Shown: positions 33,640 to 45,560, numbered from the stretch's first letter. The stretch is DNA of 64,000 bases from Agrypnia vestita (GCA_016648135.1 JADDOH010024895.1:1-64000), one strand, 5' to 3'. Notes: generated from the sequence alone by a model not told the origin. Numbers and translations are program-made.

Positions 33640-34965
33640 ATAAATATTCAATTCATGACTGCTGACCCATATTGGGTCCGATAATTTACTTTTCAATTCA
33701 TTTGCGCATATTATCATAATTTTCGATTTATGTGAGTTTGATACATCATTTTCACCTAGAAATTAATATCCACCACAGTTATTGACGGTTGCTCGTGTCG
33801 CGTTAAAAATTTGCTTATCAGGAGAAAAAATAAAAATTTCGATCCATTATAAATATTATTCCAATCAATGTCATTCTTAAACTCGATTATAAATAATGTA
33901 TACAATATTTATACATATTAAATTATAGGTATCTAAATATATTTAAAAATGATTTATACACCTTGTTTCTTTAAAAAAATCATACGAATTGCTTTTTTTG
34001 CAACTGGCAATGGAAAAATTGAACTTCTTCATACATTTTTAATGCAATCATAAAATAGATTGCCAAAAAAATATTATATTGTTTAGTTTCTGTCTTTGAA
34101 AATCTTTTATCTGTTAGTTATGTTAATAAGAGAGCAACTTAGCAGGCATAAGTACTCATCACTTCGGTTCCAGCTACTCAATCGCTAAAAAGTGAATGTA
34201 AACTAATTAGAATGTTATATCAGAGAACTCTTATAAAATTTTAAATAGTAGGAGATATTACTGTAGTAGGTAATAAATAAAATCGTATTATTGCAATGAT
34301 TAGACCGGATTCTTTTTATCTAAATTAAATTTGATAGTAAATCATACTTTTTTGTGAAATTGTGATTCAAAACATTTATTTTTATTTAATGAAAGATATG
34401 TGAAAAACATTTAACAAAAAACAATGAAAAAAATTTGACATTTCACTACGAAAGTCGATGTTTCACTAAAAATATTAAAACCATCGTTTATCGATTACTA
34501 CGAAAAAATTAGTAAAGCATTCTCGCGTAACAGTATTTTTCAATATCAAAAACAGAGTTTTGTATTCTTAGATGATAATTTTGTTTTTCTTAATTTCTTA
34601 ATTTTCTTAAGAGTGATATTTTTACTTCCTGAAAATTTTATATTTTTACATTCAGTAAAAGATCTTGCGAACGACATACGTCTTGTTATTTGTTCTATTA
34701 TTGTTATTTATGTCTATCTACATTATTATATTATTGTATTATATAAAAATTATGTAGGTATTGTATCAATCAATTATTATACTTTATTTATTTATATGAA
34801 ATTATTCTGTTTCAGAATCTGAAGAAAAAACTGAAATATTAAACGTACCTACTTTCTTTCGTTGATTTATTCACAACATTTGTAATTGTCAAAAAATTAC
34901 ATCTAAATTTTATAGAAATCAAACCAGATTTTTTTGATAACACGATTTGTAGTAGCACCATTTTG
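33640..34965. other. AT-rich, nothing recognised
   Basis: No supported feature. Confidence 0.5.
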
Positions 34966-35110
34966 CCTCGGTAAGGCATTACCCAACTGCCATTCAGTTT
35001 GCTGAATATTTCATCTCTCCTCGTTGTGCGTCGTCTGCATTCTTGTTTTCTGTTTAGCAAGCCGAAGCGTGACACGCATATTACACCGCGAGTGGAAGAC
35101 AAGCTTAATC
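34966..35110. other. Complex GC-richer patch
   Basis: ATTTTGCCTCGGTAAGGCAT to TATTACACCGCGAGTGGAAG. An 87-codon minus frame crosses it without a recognisable domain. Confidence 0.25.
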
Positions 35111-35234
35111 TTTTAACTTAATTAGAATAATTATTACAAATTGTCGTCAAGTTTTGTGGAGAATGAAAATAGGCAAACATAACTTAAATATCGTGAAAGA
35201 ACATAGCTAGCAACTGATATTAAAATCTTCTTCA

Positions 35235-35372
35235 AAAAGGCCTAATTAATTTTGTGGTGACATTATTAATATAATTAATAAAAATAAACTTTGATTTCAC
35301 CACTTTTGTATTGAAAAATATCAATACGTTTCAGAGCCATAGCAGAAAATCAAAGTATAGACAATCAATATA
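35235..35372 (-). mobile_element. PLE-terminal-like repeat, one decayed arm
   Basis: On the minus strand, GCTATGGCTCTGAAACGTAT, then TTTTTCAATACAAAAGTGGT matches the right arm of the 5.4-kb foldback (GCCATTGGCTTTGAAACATG, TTTTTCAATAAATAAGTGGT), but the CTGACGAAGAA part of the motif is lost. The outer flank TTTTGTGGTGACATTATT also matches. Confidence 0.6.
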
Positions 35373-36830
35373 TAAAAATGATAAATGTAAAATGAATAAT
35401 AATGAAGTAGGTACCTACTAACACGAAAACAAATTTAAAAGATAACCATTTGTAAAATGGACCTGGTTATTTATAATATTCATTTTACTATTAACACTTT
35501 TTCTTATTTCCAAATCTCTAATTTATCAAACTGTGATGCTGTATAACTTGTATGTAAGAATGATCCGTAGCCAAAAGATGTGCTCCAGTAAAAATTTTTT
35601 TTTTCATTTTTATTTCACATTTCTCGATGAAATTGGAATGCATTCTTATTTTTGTATTTTTGTAATGTAATCATACCCTTACTACACGTATCGTCAATTA
35701 TATTTCGTAAAACTGTGCGGTTATCGCGTCGAACAAAACAAATTATTTTGCAAACGCATTGTATTTATTTTTTAAATAAAAGAATGCAACGAAAATTATT
35801 AATTATTGGCGGGTTATTTCTAATATAATTAATAATATTATATCATTAGCGTAGCGCAATTTTCATAAAAATAGTTTTTACACTACTTCCATTAAAAAGT
35901 GTTATATCTTATAGATATGATTTTTTTTAAATTAATATTTTGTTACCAAAGAAACAGTTTTATTCTTTAAAAAAAGACTTATATAATATGTAATATAACT
36001 TATACAATATGTTTTTCCGTTTATTAATCGCAATTGAGTATTATTTATTATAATCTAGTGCTGAACTAAATTATTCAAATTATGAAAACCTTACATAAAT
36101 CGAGAGTTTTTACTTACAATATAAATAAAAAATATATATATATATATATACAATATTGAAGCACAAATATCTCAGAATCGTACCAGATATTATTTAATAA
36201 AATGCCAGCCTACACTACCCGTATCATATTCCTTCGCTATCAATTCTTCACACACAGTCAGCCCCTAGTCACCGCAATCTTACCACTCCACTGAGCACAA
36301 CATCCTAACATTTTTCATTTTACCTTACTTCCGTCGTGGCATTAATTTCATTTTGATTCTTCCCTTTTATATTAGTCATGATAAATTTTATTCATTTTTA
36401 CTTAATCCAATTATAAAGCGAGAATCACCGACACTTAGAAATAAATACATTACACTAAACACTAAACACGTATTTTCATTAGTTGACATGATAGTTATTT
36501 TGTGGCGCAAGATGATTATTATTTAAACAAAAAGCATCAGCATTACCTCAAAAATAAAAACTTTTCCCAATTTTCTGGTCATTCAATTGAAACAAATCAA
36601 ACATTCGAAAACGTAAAACTAAAACTTCTCAACAACTCAGTATCTTATGAAAGGTATTCACTTTAACACCAGCTTATTTTATAAAAACCATTGTAACATC
36701 AGTTCCCTAATATTTTATCCTCACTTTCCATTTTTCTAATAACGAACGAAAAAATTCGAATAGGTCGGTGCCAAACTGTAAAAAGCATAGGTATTATTAT
36801 TAATATTATTAATATTTAAAGCATTAACTT
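35373..36830. other. AT-rich, nothing recognised
   Basis: Contains a (TA)n run at 36131-36150. No supported gene. Confidence 0.5.
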
Positions 36831-36834
36831 TGTG

Positions 36835-37300
36835 GTTAGGCATAGTAACAGAATGTTAGTAAACTTAGTAAAAACCACTACCAGATTTACGGTGTACCGG
36901 TTTTGAGACGTACCCGTCTCTTCATCAGAACCAACACTACAATACTACATTCACAACACTATACACCCCAACCACATAACACTCTGTTAGCATTAGGTAT
37001 TATTTTCACCCAAAAACGCCCTTCTAAAAACAATGGTAGATAGTTACAAAAATATAACTCATCGTGTGTATACTACAATGCTTAGTTTATGAAAAAATAT
37101 TTCTGTAATTATTAGATAGTACTTACTTAATTATTTATTCATTTCCCATTTATTTATTTTTTTTATATTTTTATTGCCTGTACTTCGATTATTGATTTTT
37201 AATTTGTTATTATACATTGATCCTGACGAAGGGACGACTGACACCGAAATATTTTGATATTTTCAATATATACTTGAATGATGAAAACGAAATATATTTT
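36835..37300. mobile_element. PLE-like debris with two outward hammerhead-like motifs
   Basis: On the minus strand near 36907-36928: CTGATGA, then a strong stem AGACG-GGTA-CGTCT, then CAAAAC instead of CGAAAC. On the plus strand: CTGACGA at 37223-37229 and GAAA at 37246-37249 with a weaker middle, followed by TTTTCAATATATACTTG. The motifs face outward about 300 bp apart, the arrangement seen at 5.4 and 7.2-7.5 kb. Confidence 0.45.
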
Positions 37301-38035
37301 TATTTACCATATTAAAAAATAAAATCAACCGTTCTGTGCTTAACAAAGTTCTTTGTTTTGAATTTTCTTTTTTTTCAATACCGTTATAAAAGTGTGTCCT
37401 ATGCTAAGGCTACTATAGATTCAAAATATGTAATCCCTCTCATTAAATAACTAGAGTTTCCTAATTGTGGTATTGATAAAAAATCGAACGTGTATGTAAC
37501 ATGAAGTTAGTGAGAATTTAAAAAAAAACCGAACCATACGCATTCTAAGTTGTAGGCTTAGGTCACGTTTAGAAAATAACGTTCTCATTCTGAGAAACGT
37601 ACTTCTTGACATCATTTCTATTCGAGCATTTACTTCTTGAGATGGATCCCAGTTCTCACATATATAAATCATGCAAATATTCACTTTTATATAATAATTA
37701 TATTTTATTCTGTAATCTGCCGTCTGCAATTCTTCTTGAACGTGTTGATATATCTCTGTTTTTACATTCTCTGATAGAATATTATATTTCTTTAATCTTT
37801 GATAATATAAACAATTTTGTTGTTCTTTTTCTTTTTTCTTCTCTTTCTTTTCTTTCTATTTGGGTTAATATGAATAAACGAAATAAATTTTGCATTAAAC
37901 TAAACTTAATTCCTTGATTTCTAGAATGCAATACAAATTCTTAACTGCTGTAACTAACGGGTTCTTCAATGATATGTACTAGATTTCCTATGCACATTTT
38001 TATACAATTATTATTAAATTACAAATTAAAATTCA
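37301..38035. other. AT-rich, nothing recognised
   Basis: The frames of 92 and 103 codons here lack any family motif. Confidence 0.45.
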
Positions 38036-38355
38036 ATTGAAATAACGTCATTGGGAATGGATTTGCCCCATTTTTTGTCGTAATTAGATTCTCGTCCCTC
38101 TCCGTAACATCTAGCACTTACTTCCGAGATGCATTTGGGCCGTCCTAAGCTGGTAATTAAAGCTGAGGGATGATCCTAATCTAATTTGGCGCCCATTACC
38201 AATCCGAATCAGCAACTGTAGAACCTCCACAAATCTTCAAATGAGATTCCCGTCCCGAAGTTGAAGTTGAACAATCAGAACTAATCAGCGAACCAAACTC
38301 TGAGAAATCGTGAGCAGCAAGCTGTGGCCATTTTGTGCAAAATCACAAATAATTC
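38036..38355. other. Complex block; candidate conserved element
   Basis: Non-repetitive sequence with GATTTGCCCCATTTTTTGTCG, TGGGCCGTCCTAAGCTGGTA and several TAATTA/ATTA cores; no coding frame. One of the clearest non-coding islands by complexity. Confidence 0.35.
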
Positions 38356-38559
38356 CTTGATTATTCATTATTTTTTGAGCCGTGATTTAATATACTTCCC
38401 ATCTGTATGGAATAAAAAGAAATTCTCAAAATAGAAAAAAGAAACATTGTAAGGAATGACAAAACGCCATGTATTTTATTTTGACATATAATTTTTTTAA
38501 ATTATCTAGACAACAATTGTAGAAAAATAATGCTTGGTTTTGTCTTGGTATGGCGGCTG

Positions 38560-39110
38560 TGGGAGACATGTTAAACACATTTTTTTTATTTATCTTCCAC
38601 TTGTCTGTGGGATACTTAAGTTTTCCAGAATATTCCCTCCTCTCTTATCGCGCTTATTCACTATAGAACGCCCGGTAGGTACTCTCTCAATTTATTTCGC
38701 TGGCCGATTATAATTCGCACTAGTCGCCACTTTCACTTCTATGGTCACGCTTCGCTGTCAAAATAAATCTGTGCATCGCCATCGCGTATTTATAAAGACC
38801 CGATGATCTCAGAGTTTCCGGCATAGTTTCGCGTATTCGAGTCATTTCTAAATCGTGCAAGAATGTTCGGAAAACTTCGATTACCTATGTGTATATTTAT
38901 TATACTCTCGTGACAGTCAGTATGTTTGGTATGAGGATAAAATGAACGTGTAAAAGGATACGCAAGTATAGATGTATTAAAAAGTATATAAATGTGCGGA
39001 GGAGACCCGCCTCCAAAATTCGAACTCCTTTCGGTGTCCGGTGTGACAGTAAATATGTTTCTGTGCGTGTATCGTGAGTTAAGAAGAAGTATTACGTATT
39101 GCAAGCAGTA
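38560..39110. other. Mixed GC-richer sequence
   Basis: A patch at 38640-38800 (CGCTTATTCACTATAGAACGCCCGG, GCGTATTTATAAAGACCCG) and a 104-codon minus frame at 38790-39104 with no recognised domain. Function unknown. Confidence 0.3.
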
Positions 39111-40359
39111 AAGACTCGCAAGTGATATTCATATAAAAGATACTTATTTTCTATATTTAATTGAAAATCGAGGTTTACGCACGTACAACGTCATCCAGCT
39201 AGTGGTCACGGATAGATCAAGACCATCATCTCAGATAAATATAAAAGTTGGAGATAATCTTAATAAAACTTTATATTATTCCAACAAATGTGCGACTAAG
39301 GGCCTTAATCAACATGGATTATAGAAATCTTTCGTAATAACCAAAGATTTTTACGAAAACTGTCGGAAAACGTAACAATCCATAATTAAAACGAAAGATG
39401 ACTTTAAACCAAGTTGATACAACCGACCCCAGACGACTCAACTTTTTAAAGTAAGTAAAATTGGCAGAATGATTTTAAGAAATATGGCCCAGATAAATTT
39501 CATCTCAAACCTGAAAGAAATTTATCGGACCGTAGTATTATCTGCAAAAGTTTCCGAAATAAAGAAATTCAATTTAAATTTGATAAGTGCCACAATTCTC
39601 CTCATCTCGACTCGCTGTATAAAGTCAGATATTAAATTTAAATAAAAAAGTGTTCCCACACCACCGCCTATAATTTTTATTTTAAATTTGTTGAATCTAT
39701 ATAAGGATGGTACAATTTCGGATAAAAATATAAATATACGTAATATCACTTCATTGGCGCTTCGGCCTTGTTTCAGATAATCTATGCAATTGGGATAGTG
39801 TAAGTTTTACTATGCGTAATACATGCATTTTGTTGGGGTCTATTGATATGTTTTTAGTGGCCAGTCACTCGGATGTACCTACGCGACATACTGGTAGTTA
39901 ATGTGCACTGCGATTGAAAACCTGCAGTGATTTGGTAAACTAAAAAGACAGTGTCTACAAAACATAGGTACACAATATCTAAACAACCCACTTATAAAAG
40001 CCATTTTTTTAAAATTAATATTACTTACAGCGATTTATTTTGTTCCGATAAACCATTTATTATCTATACATATGTAGACGTACAATACATAACTGTGGGT
40101 AGGTAGGTACGTCTATCATAATATATATACATGGCGTCGGAAAACACACAAAGTATTTATCACAAAAATTGGGTATGTATGAATTCTTTGAGTATATTTC
40201 TTGTGTTCTATCTTGTACGTGTTTTTTGAAAACTTGTAATATATTAACACAAGATGCTAAAAACAAAAGGAACCACACATAATCGAAGAAAATTCTACGA
40301 TTATTTGGAACATACATACCAACGAAAATACACAAGAAACTTAACAGAAAATTAACAAG
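39111..40359. other. AT-rich with no recognised feature
   Basis: Unique-looking sequence with no supported gene or repeat. Confidence 0.4.
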
Positions 40360-40742
40360 AAAAAAAGAGAGAGAGGTAATGCCACGTGGGCCAGTGACGT
40401 GTTTGACTAAACTATAGAAAATTCGTGAAAACGTAGAACACGTGAAAGTTAACCAGAGTCAAAAAACGAGCGACAGATATATAATATAAGGCGCGAGTGG
40501 AGAACTTTATAGGTACTCTAGATTCGCACTAGGTTGGGTTGCACTATCAAATCGCAAACCTAAGCGATTTAAAAAATTTGCATCGCTATATCAGAGACAA
40601 GTGGAATATTCTCGAGAAAAATAATCTCTAATGATAATAAGTGAATCATGAAACAGTGTGAATTAATTTTGTCTCCGGAAAATTTGTGAATAATAAAAGT
40701 TTAATTAATTTCATTTGTCTTCCACTGCCGCGATTTCGACAC
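40360..40742 (+). repeat. Dispersed repeat shared with 52900-53250
   Basis: GCATCGCTATATCAGAGACA then AGTGGAATATTC, GTGTGAATTA, GTCTCCGGAAAATT and TTAATTAATTTCATTTGTC then TTCCACTGCCGCGA occur in the same order as at 53070-53245. It may be the 5' region of a PLE or other retroelement. Confidence 0.5.
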
Positions 40743-40929
40743 AATATAACATTTTTTTAAATGGCTACTTGTTTTTGGAACAAGTTGTTAAGCTGGTCTT
40801 CTCCAAAAAATGTATTATTTTTCATATCACCGATCTACCTAAACATATCTACAGTGTACAATGTGACTAAAATTACATTATGCAAAAGGTTTTATGGAAA
40901 ACTCGACAATAGACGAAAAAAACAGTTTA

Positions 40930-41105
40930 AGAATCACATTTCTACTCGTTTCCCGATTAGTTCCTGTCGGTCGTTCCGCACCCCTTAGCTGGGAATTTTC
41001 GCAACATGTGTGAGGGTACAGCCTCGGCATTCCCGTCACGTAGTGAACATCGACACAGCCCGGCGAGCCTCCAAAGGAAAAACTAATTTCCAAACACGAC
41101 CATCC
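40930..41105. other. Complex GC-rich patch
   Basis: GTGTGAGGGTACAGCCTCGG to CACAGCCCGGCGAGCCTCC. The 71-codon minus frame lacks a domain. Confidence 0.25.
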
Positions 41106-41611
41106 AACGAGTACAATAACTTTTGCGTATGAATTTAAGTTTAGTGGGATTTATTGCGAGTACGTATAATTCTCTATAGGAAAAATGTAAAATAAAAGAG
41201 GCGCTCTGTTACTTTAAGGTCAATATCCAGTTTGATCATTTACAAAAGCAGTAATCTCAAAATATGGTGGCAGACTACTTAGAGCGCTCTGAAATGAATA
41301 CATGTTTTAATCCTGATGTCACTGAAAGACAAACCACCAAAATTGTCGATGAAATTTTTCGAAGGTAAAAGAAAATGTAAAGCAATACATGGTTAATACT
41401 ACAGCTTCAAATTCCATCCATCGTGCTACAAACTACCAAATAAATATCGCTTTTGTTTTTAATTCACAATTGTTTTTATCTCTTTGCTGATGAAAATGTC
41501 CAATCACACGAGAAAGGTCAAATCTTGAAAGTTTTGACTTTTAGGAAATATTACAAGCTAGATAAGATTTTTTTATTAGTTTTTTTTATTAATTAGCTAG
41601 CTAACTTGTTT

Positions 41612-41775
41612 TAAATTGAGATGCGTAGACAAAAAAGGCATCACAACAATATTCTTATTATTTTAAAACCAAACCTGTGTTATGAATAATAGGACCTTGC
41701 TGGTATGCAATGTGACTTGGGCCTAGATCTGGATCACTTCCTCGACTAACAAGCAACTAAATTGTTAATAGTCTA
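41612..41775 (-). mobile_element. tRNA-derived SINE, family 1 (degraded)
   Basis: GAGATGCGTAGACAAAAAAG, CAACAATATTCTTATTATTTT and CCTTGCTGGTATGCAATGTGA align weakly with the minus orientation of the family (compare 51445-51605). The B box is destroyed. Confidence 0.5.
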
Positions 41776-42290
41776 ACCATGTACTCTTAAAATCTGTGTG
41801 GTGCTTACTAAGTACAAATATCTATGAAATCTCAAATTAAATTAAGGCGTTGGTCGTTTGTTAGGTCATTTTTAACCATGAGCTTCGGAAATATCAATAA
41901 TTTTTATTTTCTGAGAAACGTGTTTCGAATGCAGAAATAATTTAAAGCCAGTGTGCTATTTTATATATGGTTTAACGCTACTTAAAATATAGACTAAGGC
42001 AAGGAAATATTAACAGACAATAGTGAGATTTTTTTATTCAAGAAATCATTTTCATTTGCACAACTTACATAATGATTATAAATAAATAAAATTATAAAGG
42101 CATGCTCTCTCCATAGGAGATAAAATCTCTTGCATGGTGCGTGAGATCGTTTATATTTTGGAATAAAGTATGGTAAAATTTGGTTAAATAATCATCTATC
42201 TATTTAGTTTAAATGCTATTAAAATCCTTCTTAAAATAAACAAACAATAATCAAGAGAATAAATTAATATGCGCACAACGGTTCATGGAA
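41776..42290. other. AT-rich, nothing recognised
   Basis: No supported feature. Confidence 0.45.
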
Positions 42291-42292
42291 CG

Positions 42293-42540
42293 GTAAATGC
42301 TTGGTGTAAGTCTCCAAGATAGAATAAGAAACGAAGAAATTAGACGGACAACCAAATTTACCGATGTCATAGACTGTGCGATATGTCCTGCCCATTGGCA
42401 GCTGAAATGCCAATGGGCAGGACATATCACTAGATACTTAAATCTGGTAGTGTTTTATACTAATTTAACTAACACTTTTTTATGAGGCCAATATCCACCA
42501 GTGAAGAGAAGAGGGCTGAAGAAGAAAAAGAAGAAAAATC
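42293..42540 (+). mobile_element. LINE 3' end fragment containing a perfect hairpin
   Basis: The frame from 42297 reads MLGVSLQDRIRNEEIRRTTK then FTDVID, followed after a foreign-looking stretch by LKCQWAGHITRY. The blocks ML-VSL-DRIRNEEIRRRT and KL-WQWAGHIAR are adjacent in a very common RTE-type LINE. The segment 42485-42540 (AGGCCAATATCCACCAGTGAA, then GAAGAAGAAAAAGAAGAA) is the element's 3' end and tail. Between the two parts, sequence has been deleted or scrambled. Confidence 0.85.
42380..42428. repeat. Perfect 21-bp inverted repeat, 7-nt loop
   Basis: Arms 42380-42400 and 42408-42428 are exact reverse complements around GCTGAAA. The right arm belongs to the LINE coding sequence (the CQWAGHI codons), whereas the left arm does not fit the LINE frame. 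The left arm is therefore most simply a local inverted copy of the right one. Confidence 0.95.
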
Positions 42541-43009
42541 ATTTATAGAAAAAAATAAATAGAACTTGAAAAAAAAGTAAATGCACGCCACATGCACGCG
42601 CATTTAAATTATGTGTACAAGGATCATAAATGGAGAACCAAAATCGTTAAATATCCTAAGGAAATATAAAATTTAGGAGAAACAACAGTATTGGATACAG
42701 TAAAAATAATTTTCACTGCCCATTTTTTTTCGTGACATAATTAACATTCATTATGAAAGTAACTGTAAATAATAGATGCAGATAAGAAAAAACGGAACAT
42801 AAACAATGAAATATATTACCAAGTATACAGTGAAGAATACGGAACATAAATATCATAATATCCAAAGTAAACGCATAATTTAGGAGAGTATAATAACTCT
42901 TCATAAATAGCCAGCGTGTGTGAAGTACCTACCCAGTAAGAATATTTCGAGGGTCTCGGTGTTGGGAAATGAAACTGAGCCAAAAAACTTTATGAAAACC
43001 GTTACAAGA

Positions 43010-43430
43010 ACGATATTTACCGTTCCTTGTGGAAGGGGGGGTCAAAATAATTTAATACAGTCATTATTACGCGGGTTCGAATATCGCGCAATTTTCCCGA
43101 TTCGGTCCGAAATGAGATGAATCAATAGAGAAGATGAGGGCCCAGCTGCTGCGGGGAGGCCGCCCGCTGATTGCAATTTAATTTCCCGACATTTCTCGCC
43201 ATTTCTCGTCGTTCCTCGCCGTCTCTCGCCGTTTCTCGCCGCCGCCGCCCGCTCCTTGCCGCCGCGACGCCCCGCGGCGCCGCGCCCCCCGGCGGCTGAT
43301 TACATTATCTCTTGTTCCGTGTTAATACCGCCCAAACACACTCTTTTCCGGGCGCGGTGTAGGTATGTCCCACACGTCCGCACGCGTCGTTTCTAATCAG
43401 AAACTGCTGATTATTTTGACTTTTTTTTCA
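43010..43430. other. Strong GC-rich island with 10-bp periodic repeat
   Basis: The most GC-rich segment in the window. From 43191 to 43260 there are seven consecutive decamers close to GTTTCTCGCC in exact register, then GCGACGCCCCGCGGCGCCGC. ATTA/TAAT cores and GCAATTTAATTT flank it (43170-43184, 43298-43326). No frame with domain signature. Candidate CpG-rich regulatory element. Confidence 0.45.
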
Positions 43431-43860
43431 GCGCTCTCGCAAAGCCGATAGCGGTGTACGGCTATTTTCGTTCATTTGCTTTTATTCGATTTAACATCTG
43501 GTTTCTAAAATATTGAACCATGGAGTAATCTTTGTGTACCCTTTGTACAGCTAAAACGTTTTTAATTTTCTAATATCTTTTCTTTAATCAAAGTATGTAT
43601 GTCGTTACGTAGATACTTAGGGTGGAAATCTTATTTTTTCTATACAAGAATCATTACTAAAAACATGTATCTTCATTGATTCAAAACATAATGGAGCAAA
43701 ATATATCAGTCCATCTGATTAATTACTGTTTTATTTTAATTTTATCATAATATCTTATTCATTCCTATCAATCATAAAAATAAAGAAATAATATATTTAA
43801 CATATTCTGAGAATATCAATTACACGAATATATTATATGTTTTCGGAGGATTTAAGAGGC
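43431..43860. other. AT-rich, nothing recognised
   Basis: No supported feature. Confidence 0.45.
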
Positions 43861-43861
43861 C

Positions 43862-44000
43862 CAATTACAGAAGCGGAATACACCACAAAACACCCAGGTT
43901 TAAGTAAATCACATAGATTAATTGTGACTTCACCGAGAATCGAACTCGGAACCCTCAGTATGAGAAGTCATGTCCACTGGGCTACGAGGGCCGCCAAAAT
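43862..44000 (-). mobile_element. tRNA-derived SINE, family 2, copy 1
   Basis: On the minus strand: GTAGCCCAGTGGACATGACT (A-box region), GAGTTCGATTCTCGGTGA (B box), then TCACAATTAATCTATGTGAT, TTACTTAAACCTGGGTGTTT and TCTGTAATTGGGCC. It aligns along its length with 56705-56865. Confidence 0.85.
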
Positions 44001-44895
44001 ATAGGAATCAATAAATGTTAAGATAGCCGCCATGTTCTTAAGATATAATTCAAACTAGGACCATCTTTCATCGTCAATTTCGATCTGTTAACCGTCTGTT
44101 TTTAAAATGAAATATATAATAAAAATATAGATATTTATGGTCTATTTCGGTATAAACCATCATCTGTCCATTATGAATATTTCTATCATTGTGATGTTAA
44201 AATCAATTCTAACCATATTATTGCGCGAGTCATAATTGACAAAACTTTCAATGATATATAATAGCAATCATAGTGAGATATCGCAAACAGTTGGCAGTCT
44301 TTGAGAAGAAGCTTTGAGAGATTTGAAGAGAAAAGAGAAGCTTTTGAGAATGCTGTTCTTGATGAGAAACATCATTCATGCTATGAAGCATTATCATGGA
44401 ATCACCAGAAACAATATTTCTTACAGCCTTTCATTGCATTAACTTGTAAACTAACGCTGAAATTAACAATAAATAAAGAACAAAATGGCTTCTGAATCAG
44501 AGTTTTGAATAATGCAAACTATGTGATATAACGCAAATATAATGATAAAAATTATTCGAAATTTAATCGGATGCAATATTGTTAATTCTAATACTTTTTT
44601 ATACCTGCATCTCTCTTTTGAACTTTTAATTTAATGCAGTGACAATTAATTACCGTATACCACAGGCTACATACACTATTGTTCATTATTTATATTATGC
44701 TAATATTATGCACCTATATGCAAGCATAATTCCGACTGCATAATACGAGTGACGCGGTATGAGATAATGTGCTTAAGGCAACCATAAATTACTATTATAG
44801 CTTAGTAAACAATTCCAAGTTTAGGTAAATGAGAATGTATTTGGGAAATTAATTAACATCTGCTATGGGAATATAAAAAGATAATAATAAAAGCA
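44001..44895. other. AT-rich, nothing recognised
   Basis: The 64-codon frame at 44301-44495 has no known motif. Confidence 0.45.
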
Positions 44896-45330
44896 GAAAT
44901 GAAATCTGGCGGCCAACTCTAAAACCTGTTGTGTTAGTTCAGATGTTCAGCAACAGGGTTTTTTGCTTATCATCAAAATCACACCATCCGATGTATTATT
45001 GATTCCTATCTTTTTATATTTGATTGTTAAGGAATCTTCACATATGTATACGTGCATTGAGTGTCAAACAGTTGTAAGTAATCGTTCAAGTCGTCTCAAT
45101 AACGTTTAACATTGCAGGGAAAACATATTAATAAAAACAGCGAAGAAATCTAGGAACGAGCACAAACAGTAATTTTAGTTCATACATTCAGCAACAGAGT
45201 TTTTTAGAAATCACTAAAATCAAAATATGACTCGTAGGTATTTTAATCTTTTATAACCTCTCCATGTGTGCATAGTTTTTAATAAATATCGTACAATACA
45301 ACATTGCAGAACAAAACCAACATGAAAAGC
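44896..45330. repeat. Old tandem duplication, offset about 240 bp
   Basis: TAGTTCAGATGTTCAGCAAC, AGGGTTTTTTGCTTATCATC, AAAATCA (44935-44983) recurs as TAGTTCATACATTCAGCAAC, AGAGTTTTTTAGAAATCACT, AAAATCA (45176-45224). Downstream, ACATTGCAGGGAAAACATAT matches ACATTGCAGAACAAAACCAA at a similar offset. It is heavily diverged. Confidence 0.55.
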
Positions 45331-45394
45331 TTTTTAATAACGATGTCTCCACGAATTTTGAATATGATTTAGCCCACGTTCGTATTTCCCGATA

Positions 45395-45560
45395 AAAATG
45401 GAATTGACAGCTGACGGGGGTTGTGTTATTGAAATGGCAAACGTTTCCTATGTTCTTCCCTCTCGCACACCTCGATCTGGTAGGCTCATAATCCCGGGAG
45501 AGAGTGAGTGACAGTTTGGGTCGTGAGTGGATCCGCTAAGGGTAAACAACTTAGGTCTGC
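45395..45560. other. Complex GC-richer patch
   Basis: TTGACAGCTGACGGGGGTTG to CATAATCCCGGGAGAGAGTG. No coding frame. Candidate regulatory element. Confidence 0.25.
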
